Below, one piece after another: positions 58,216 through 64,000 of a DNA stretch of 64,000 bases. Under the pieces are notes generated by a model that worked only from the letters and a program-made list of their open reading frames with translations, ran no database searches and was not told the DNA's origin. The stretch covers positions 985,001 to 1,049,000 of the forward strand of contig CALSLW010000001.1 of NCBI GenBank assembly GCA_943787295.1. Direction: 5' to 3'. Source of the stretch: an uncultured Flavobacteriaceae bacterium (GTDB lineage: Bacteria > Bacteroidota > Bacteroidia > Flavobacteriales > Flavobacteriaceae). The position numbers and the translations under genes are program-made. Each line of letters opens with the position of its first letter. Position 1 is the stretch's first letter.

Positions 58216-58566
58216 ATGAGCACTTTTTCAATATTCTTAACACTAATTCTTATCGTTTGCTTTCTCCTCATTCTTGTAGTGATGGTTCAAAACCCAAAAG
58301 GTGGAGGATTATCTTCTTCCTTTGGTGGCGGGGGTCAACAGTTAGGTGGTGTTCAAAAAACAACAGATTTCTTAGATCGAAGCACTTGGATCTTAGCCAC
58401 ACTTTTATTGGTTTTAATCTTATTATCCAACTTTGGACTTAATACCGGTGGAACTAAGACTACAAATGAATCTAAATTAATCGATGCCGCAACAGAGCAA
58501 AGCATTCCAGAAACTATCCCAGAAGAAATTCCAGAAGTTCCTGTAGAAACTACGCCAGAACAATAA
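58216..58566 (+). CDS. secG: preprotein translocase subunit SecG
   Basis: 116 residues, two transmembrane helices joined by the conserved VVMVQNPKGGGLSSSFGGGG and LDRSTWILATLLL. The C-terminal Glu/Pro tail is typical for the phylum. Part of SecYEG. Last gene of the miaB run; a terminator follows. Confidence 0.95.
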   Translation: MSTFSIFLTLILIVCFLLILVVMVQNPKGGGLSSSFGGGGQQLGGVQKTTDFLDRSTWILATLLLVLILLSNFGLNTGGTKTTNESKLIDAATEQSIPETIPEEIPEVPVETTPEQ

Positions 58567-58588
58567 ACGGTAGCATATCATATAAATT

Positions 58589-58625
58589 AATGCCAGCTTA
58601 CTGCCAAGCTGGCATTTTTATTTTA
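58589..58625 (+). terminator. intrinsic terminator after secG
   Basis: ATGCCAGCTT and AAGCTGGCAT pair around a 6-nt loop, followed by TTTTTATTTT. Confidence 0.85.
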
Positions 58626-58688
58626 AAAAAACTGTCAAAAAAAGCATTGGCATAATTTCTGAAAAAGAAAAATAAATTTAAAATCATT

Positions 58689-58967
58689 ATGAGTAATTTA
58701 AACATTAAACCCTTAGCAGATCGCGTTCTAGTAGAACCCGCTGCTGCAGAAACAAAGACTTCTTCGGGGATAATTATACCCGATACAGCAAAAGAAAAAC
58801 CACAAAGAGGAACTGTGGTTGCCGTAGGCCCTGGAACAAAAGACAATCCAGTAACCCTAAAAGTGGGTGACACTGTATTATATGGTAAATATGCTGGAAC
58901 AGAACTAAGTCATGAAGGAGGCGATTACCTCATCATGAAAGAAGCTGATATTTTAGCAATTGTTTAA
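58689..58967 (+). CDS. groES: co-chaperonin GroES
   Basis: 92 residues. [20 protein letters not shown], the mobile loop [16 protein letters not shown], and [15 protein letters not shown] are characteristic. Cap of the GroEL chamber. 17 nt upstream of groEL. Confidence 0.98.
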   Translation: MSNLNIKPLADRVLVEPAAAETKTSSGIIIPDTAKEKPQRGTVVAVGPGTKDNPVTLKVGDTVLYGKYAGTELSHEGGDYLIMKEADILAIV

Positions 58968-58981
58968 TTCATTAAAAATAA

Positions 58982-60622
<1,641 letters not shown>

Positions 60623-60644
60623 GTAAAACATCTTATCAATTACT

Positions 60645-60676
60645 TAAGCCGCTCATTTTGAGCGGCTTTTTTTTGA
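60645..60676 (+). terminator. intrinsic terminator after groEL
   Basis: Stem AAGCCGCTC-ATTTT-GAGCGGCTT followed by a T-run. Confidence 0.88.
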
Positions 60677-60723
60677 TTTTATTTTAAAATGTTTACATTT
60701 AGGGGAACCAAAATCTTATTATT

Positions 60724-61101
60724 ATGTCAAAAAACCTACTTTTATCAGGTATTGCTGGAACCATCGTTTATTTTCTTTTAGGATGGTTAGTTTACGGAAT
60801 ATTATTTCCGGATTTAGTCAGTGAGGGAGAGTCTACCTCTTTACTTTACATCTTTTTAGGCTGCTTATTTTATGCTTTCATTTATGCGGTTATTTTCACG
60901 CGATTGGCAAACATCACCAATTTTAAAACGGGCTTTAACGCTGGATTAGTTTTAGGATTATTGTATTCTTTAAGTTGGCACTTCTTTATGCAACACGGTG
61001 CGATTGACGCATTGTATTTTGCAAAAGCAATCATCCTTGCGAGTTTAATCAATGGCTTTGTCGCGGGTACAGTTGCATTTGTAAATGGAAAAGTTTCTTA
61101 A
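60724..61101 (+). CDS. small integral membrane protein, function unknown
   Basis: 125 residues with four hydrophobic segments (IAGTIVYFLLGWLVYGILF, LYIFLGCLFYAFIYAVIF, GFNAGLVLGLLYSLSW, ILASLINGFVAGTVAFV). It resembles the DUF1761 style of four-helix proteins, but I cannot assign it firmly. It is flanked by terminators on both sides. Confidence 0.7.
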   Translation: MSKNLLLSGIAGTIVYFLLGWLVYGILFPDLVSEGESTSLLYIFLGCLFYAFIYAVIFTRLANITNFKTGFNAGLVLGLLYSLSWHFFMQHGAIDALYFAKAIILASLINGFVAGTVAFVNGKVS

Positions 61102-61116
61102 AATTATTTTTTAGTA

Positions 61117-61148
61117 CAAAAAAAGCGACCCGTTTGGGTCGCTTTTTC
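61117..61148. terminator. bidirectional intrinsic terminator
   Basis: AAAAAGCGACCC-GTTT-GGGTCGCTTTTT lies between the convergent membrane-protein and HMA-protein genes and has A/T runs on both sides. Confidence 0.88.
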
Positions 61149-61492
61149 TATTCTACTTTTTTCTTGCGTTCGTATAGGCAACACATCGGGAGCTTTTCAT
61201 ACACCTCGTCTGGTGCAGTAACTAAGGGAGTATCGTGACCCGCGTTCGCAACGGCTTGATGTACTTCTTCTAAACTAATTTTGTTAGCATCATATAAGAT
61301 GGTAAACTGATGCGTTGGAATATCCCAACTCGCTGTTTTGATCCCTTTTAATCCAAAGGCAGTTTTTTCAATTCTCGCTTTACACATCCCACAGACTCCT
61401 TCTACTTCAAAAGAAGTTTTCTGAATGTCTTTTTTCTGTGCTAATAAGCTTAAAGGCGCAGCCAAAAGGAGTATTAATATTACTTTTTTCAT
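61148..61492 (-). CDS. secreted heavy-metal-associated (HMA) domain protein
   Basis: 114 residues with signal peptide MKKVILILLLAAPLSLLAQ. An HMA fold follows with GVCGMCKARIEKTAFGLKG, the CxxC metal-binding motif, and VHQAVANAGHDT. Two further Cys occur near the C-terminus (MCCLYERKKK). It probably binds copper or a similar soft metal in the periplasm. It lies 1 nt downstream of the TonB receptor gene. Confidence 0.9.
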   Translation of the reverse strand: MKKVILILLLAAPLSLLAQKKDIQKTSFEVEGVCGMCKARIEKTAFGLKGIKTASWDIPTHQFTILYDANKISLEEVHQAVANAGHDTPLVTAPDEVYEKLPMCCLYERKKKVE

Positions 61493-61493
61493 G

Positions 61494-63728
61494 CTATAAA
61501 TTTTTTAAATTAAATCTTAATCCGGCATAAATCATTCGACCAAAAACTGGTGCATAGACTAAACTAGCGTCAAAATTCCTGCCAAAAGGTTGATCTATTC
61601 CAATCACAGGATTTGCTTGTCGTTGATTGCTAAGGTTTTCGCCCCCTAAATATATTTCAAACTGGGGAGAAAACACTCGGGTGAGTTGGGCGTTCCACAA
61701 ACCATAAGCGGGAGCAGAAAATCCTTGGCCATCCCGAGGATTAGCAGCTAAGCGTTGCTCTCCCACAAAATGATAGGTCAAGTCTGCACGCCACCCTTTT
61801 CCTGTTTCATTCACATTATTATAATCGGCATTCGCAAAAAAGCGGTGCTCAGGCTGTAGCGGTTTTTGTTTTAATCCATCGAGGTAAGTGGTTTTGACTT
61901 GGTGATTTTTATACGCAAATCGCATACTCACATTTTTAATGGGTGCATAATCCATCCCTAGTTGGAAACTTTTGGCGTAGCTTTCTCCTTCTAAATTATA
62001 AAATCTTATGTAGCGAGCAGTTTCCCAATCCACTACAACTTGATCTTGAAAAGTAGTAACATAATAATCTATGTTAAGCTCTGCTTGTTGCCCAAAAAGC
62101 GTAATGCCTTGCTGGATACTCCCACCATAATTCCAAGCTTTTTCTGGGCGGAGGCCGTAAATATTTCCGCTGTTTTGACGCAAATTAATCGCACGATTCG
62201 TGGCAAATAAAGTTTGATTCTCGGCAAATACATTTGCTGCTTTTCTCCCTTGACCCATAGAAAACCTCAATGCAGCACGTTCCCATGGGGTATAACGTGC
62301 ATGCAGTCTAGGGGTGATAAAAGTCCCTAAGTTATTGTGGCTATCTACCCTTAGTCCCGCAACGATATTCCATCGATCTAAACTGTCATAGGTGTATTCA
62401 AAAAAGGCTCCTAACACTTGGTCAGTTCTTTGGTAATTCGTCCCATCAACCCATTCGTCATAGCGATCCCAGGCGAGATTTAACCCTGTTTTAAATTTGT
62501 TTTTTGTGTTTCCTAAAATAGAATTAAATAGCAGGTTGCTAAAGAAACTTTTATGGTTGATATCGTATTGCCTCAGGCCATAATAAGCCTTTTGATCATG
62601 GCTGTTGTAGGCCGCTTGAAAACCAAAACTTTGATAGGTCAACAACGGGAAAACATAACCCAATTTTAATGAGGCATCAAATCGCTGAGTATCGATTTCA
62701 CTTCCCCACCTATTGGTCAAACCTCTGTCTGTATCGGGGTTAAAATTTTCCGCCCCAGTTTGTTTTTGATCATCGAGATAGCGTAAACTTAAAAAGCTTA
62801 CCCAACCTTTTTCGACATCGGTATATTGCCATCGATTAAGCAAATTAACTTGTTTTGTCAAGGGCAAATCAAGAAAATCATCCTTATTGCGATCTGTAGC
62901 TAAGCTACGTTGATTGCCATGGATATATAAACCAGTACTCCATTTATCTGACAGCTTGTTGTTCCAATGTGCATTCGCTTCTTGTCGCCCATTGATCGAA
63001 GAAAAAAGATTGACAAACAAGGGAGCATCTAAAAAGGGTTTTTGAAGTTCGGTATTAATTTGTCCGGCTATACTTTCAAAGCCATTGGTCACACTTCCCG
63101 CCCCTTTAGTGATTTGAATACTTTCGATCCAAGTTCCCGGTGTGTAGGTCAACCCATAAATTTGAGAAGCCCCTCTAACCGATGGGATGTTTTCTTCTGT
63201 AATTAATAAATAGGGGCTTGAGAGTCCTAGCATTCTAATCTGTTTTGTCCCCGTTAGAGCATCAGAAAAGTTAACGTCTATAGAGGGATTTGTCTCAAAA
63301 CTTTCAGAAAGGTTACAGCAAGCTGCTTTGAGTAATTCTGCACTATTGACCTGCATCACATTTTGCGCTGCGATATAAGATTTTTGCGCAGCTTTTCGTC
63401 TCTGTGTTAGTTCGACTTCTTCAAGACTTTCTACTGCATTTTCTTTCATGAAATGGAAGATTATTTTTCCAGGGGTAACCGTTAAAGTGTCTGTTTTAAA
63501 ACCTAGGTATTTTACGATCAATTGATCGGTTGAAGCAGCAGAAGGAATCACAAATTTTCCTTCTTGATCTGACACCGTCCCTATGGTGGTGTTTAGCCAA
63601 AAAATGTTGACTCCCGCTAAGGGGTAAGTTTCATTGTTTTCTTGGATAAGAATTCTTCCTTCTTCGGGCGTTTGCGCCATCAAAATAAAGGGAGATATCA
63701 GTAAAAAGCAGTATAGGATATTTTTCAT
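61494..63728 (-). CDS. TonB-dependent receptor with carboxypeptidase-D-like N-domain (copper-linked)
   Basis: 744 residues. Signal MKNILYCFLLISPFILMAQ, an N-terminal CarboxypepD_reg-like domain (PLAGVNIFWLNTTIGTVSDQ), then plug motifs (AACCNLSESFETNPSIDVNF, GLSSPYLLITEENIPSVRGA, SIQITKGAGSVTNGFESIAG) and a beta-barrel ending LRFNLKNL. The Cys pair before the plug (AACC) and the HMA neighbour point to copper. The next gene upstream looks like an HYC_CC_PP family member. Confidence 0.9.
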   Translation of the reverse strand: MKNILYCFLLISPFILMAQTPEEGRILIQENNETYPLAGVNIFWLNTTIGTVSDQEGKFVIPSAASTDQLIVKYLGFKTDTLTVTPGKIIFHFMKENAVESLEEVELTQRRKAAQKSYIAAQNVMQVNSAELLKAACCNLSESFETNPSIDVNFSDALTGTKQIRMLGLSSPYLLITEENIPSVRGASQIYGLTYTPGTWIESIQITKGAGSVTNGFESIAGQINTELQKPFLDAPLFVNLFSSINGRQEANAHWNNKLSDKWSTGLYIHGNQRSLATDRNKDDFLDLPLTKQVNLLNRWQYTDVEKGWVSFLSLRYLDDQKQTGAENFNPDTDRGLTNRWGSEIDTQRFDASLKLGYVFPLLTYQSFGFQAAYNSHDQKAYYGLRQYDINHKSFFSNLLFNSILGNTKNKFKTGLNLAWDRYDEWVDGTNYQRTDQVLGAFFEYTYDSLDRWNIVAGLRVDSHNNLGTFITPRLHARYTPWERAALRFSMGQGRKAANVFAENQTLFATNRAINLRQNSGNIYGLRPEKAWNYGGSIQQGITLFGQQAELNIDYYVTTFQDQVVVDWETARYIRFYNLEGESYAKSFQLGMDYAPIKNVSMRFAYKNHQVKTTYLDGLKQKPLQPEHRFFANADYNNVNETGKGWRADLTYHFVGEQRLAANPRDGQGFSAPAYGLWNAQLTRVFSPQFEIYLGGENLSNQRQANPVIGIDQPFGRNFDASLVYAPVFGRMIYAGLRFNLKNL

Positions 63729-63783
63729 TCTTTTATGTTTAAGGGGTTGTTTGAATCATTCCAATCTGGAATAAACAACCTAC

Positions 63784-64000
63784 TTATTCATAAAAAAGCG
63801 GGGCACAATTGATTTTGTAAAGCTTCCTTATGGAAGGAGGAGGATGAACCAATTGCAGGGCAATTCTTGGATCGAGTTTAGAAAGATTAATCTCATCATT
63901 TAATTCAAATTGGATGAAATTATCGACAAATTGCTTTTCTTGGTTTGTATTTTGATCACTGTCGTCTTGTGCAATGATGACATCATCTTGACAGCAACTT
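63784..64000 (-). CDS. C-terminal part of an HYC_CC_PP-like family protein (cut by the window edge)
   Basis: The frame is open from the window end to a TAA at 63784. It reads CCQDDVIIAQDDSDQ at the visible N-side, then LVHPPPSIRKLYKINCAPLF and YE. The CC and PPP elements suit the HYC_CC_PP small-protein family often found beside copper TonB receptors. The start lies beyond 64000. Confidence 0.55.
   Translation of the reverse strand, partial: SCCQDDVIIAQDDSDQNTNQEKQFVDNFIQFELNDEINLSKLDPRIALQLVHPPPSIRKLYKINCAPLFYE

Overview
The window reads as chromosome from a marine-type Flavobacteriaceae (Bacteroidota). It is AT-rich, carries the gldK-gldL-gldM-gldN block of the type IX secretion/gliding system, TonB/SusC-style receptors, Porin_10, and PorP/SprF and OmpA partners of T9SS adhesins. 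Many genes have the Bacteroidota -7 element TAnnTTTG close to the start and no Shine-Dalgarno. All calls come from reading sequence and the supplied ORF track; no database search was possible.

Layout. 1-1.9 kb: the 5' end of an rRNA operon on the minus strand (promoter, leader, 16S, tRNA-Ile; 23S lies off the left edge). 2-9.9 kb: housekeeping and envelope genes (Porin_10, rnhB, a large lipoprotein, lipB plus a small YqaE protein missed by the ORF track, lysS). 9.9-23 kb: an accessory island. It holds a 2547-residue T9SS type-B adhesin with TSP3, Calx-beta-like and L-type lectin regions, then its PorP/SprF partner and an OmpA/PD40 protein with a SPOR-like domain nested in the OmpA fold. The island sits between two halves of one OmpA-family gene. 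23-34.8 kb: housekeeping genes (hemL, glucosaminidase-LysM, PLP enzyme, DUF5522, DUF4136, SulP, alaS, M23 peptidase, MerR, der, era). 34.8-41.2 kb: a plastic zone with GC-rich inverted repeats, initiator tRNA-Met, a chimeric lipoprotein, a truncated hchA, a Crp/Fnr gene with one in-frame stop, and a decayed inverted copy of the adhesin island that keeps an intact TonB receptor. 41.2-45.6 kb: beta-helix lipoprotein, CPXCG protein, ABC-F ATPase, FAD oxidoreductase. 45.6-54 kb: topA, a degenerate arginase-fold protein and gldKLMN. 54-61 kb: miaB, a sigma-54 activator, lptE, a TPR-like gene and secG in one run, then groES-groEL and a small membrane protein. 61-64 kb: a probable copper module (HMA protein, TonB receptor, HYC_CC_PP-like protein, cut by the window end).

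How it fits together. The core T9SS genes at 46-50 kb would export the adhesin at 11-19 kb, whose C-terminus is a type-B (CHU_C/gliding-associated) sorting domain; type-B cargos are known to need a dedicated PorP/SprF protein, which is the next gene. The most unusual observations are the adhesin's apparent ATT start codon beside a perfect 28-bp palindrome, the roughly 12-kb insertion that split an ompA-like gene, the reciprocal decay of the two island copies, the SPOR-in-OmpA architecture, and a lipoprotein whose signal peptide is read from the +1 frame of a broken hchA.
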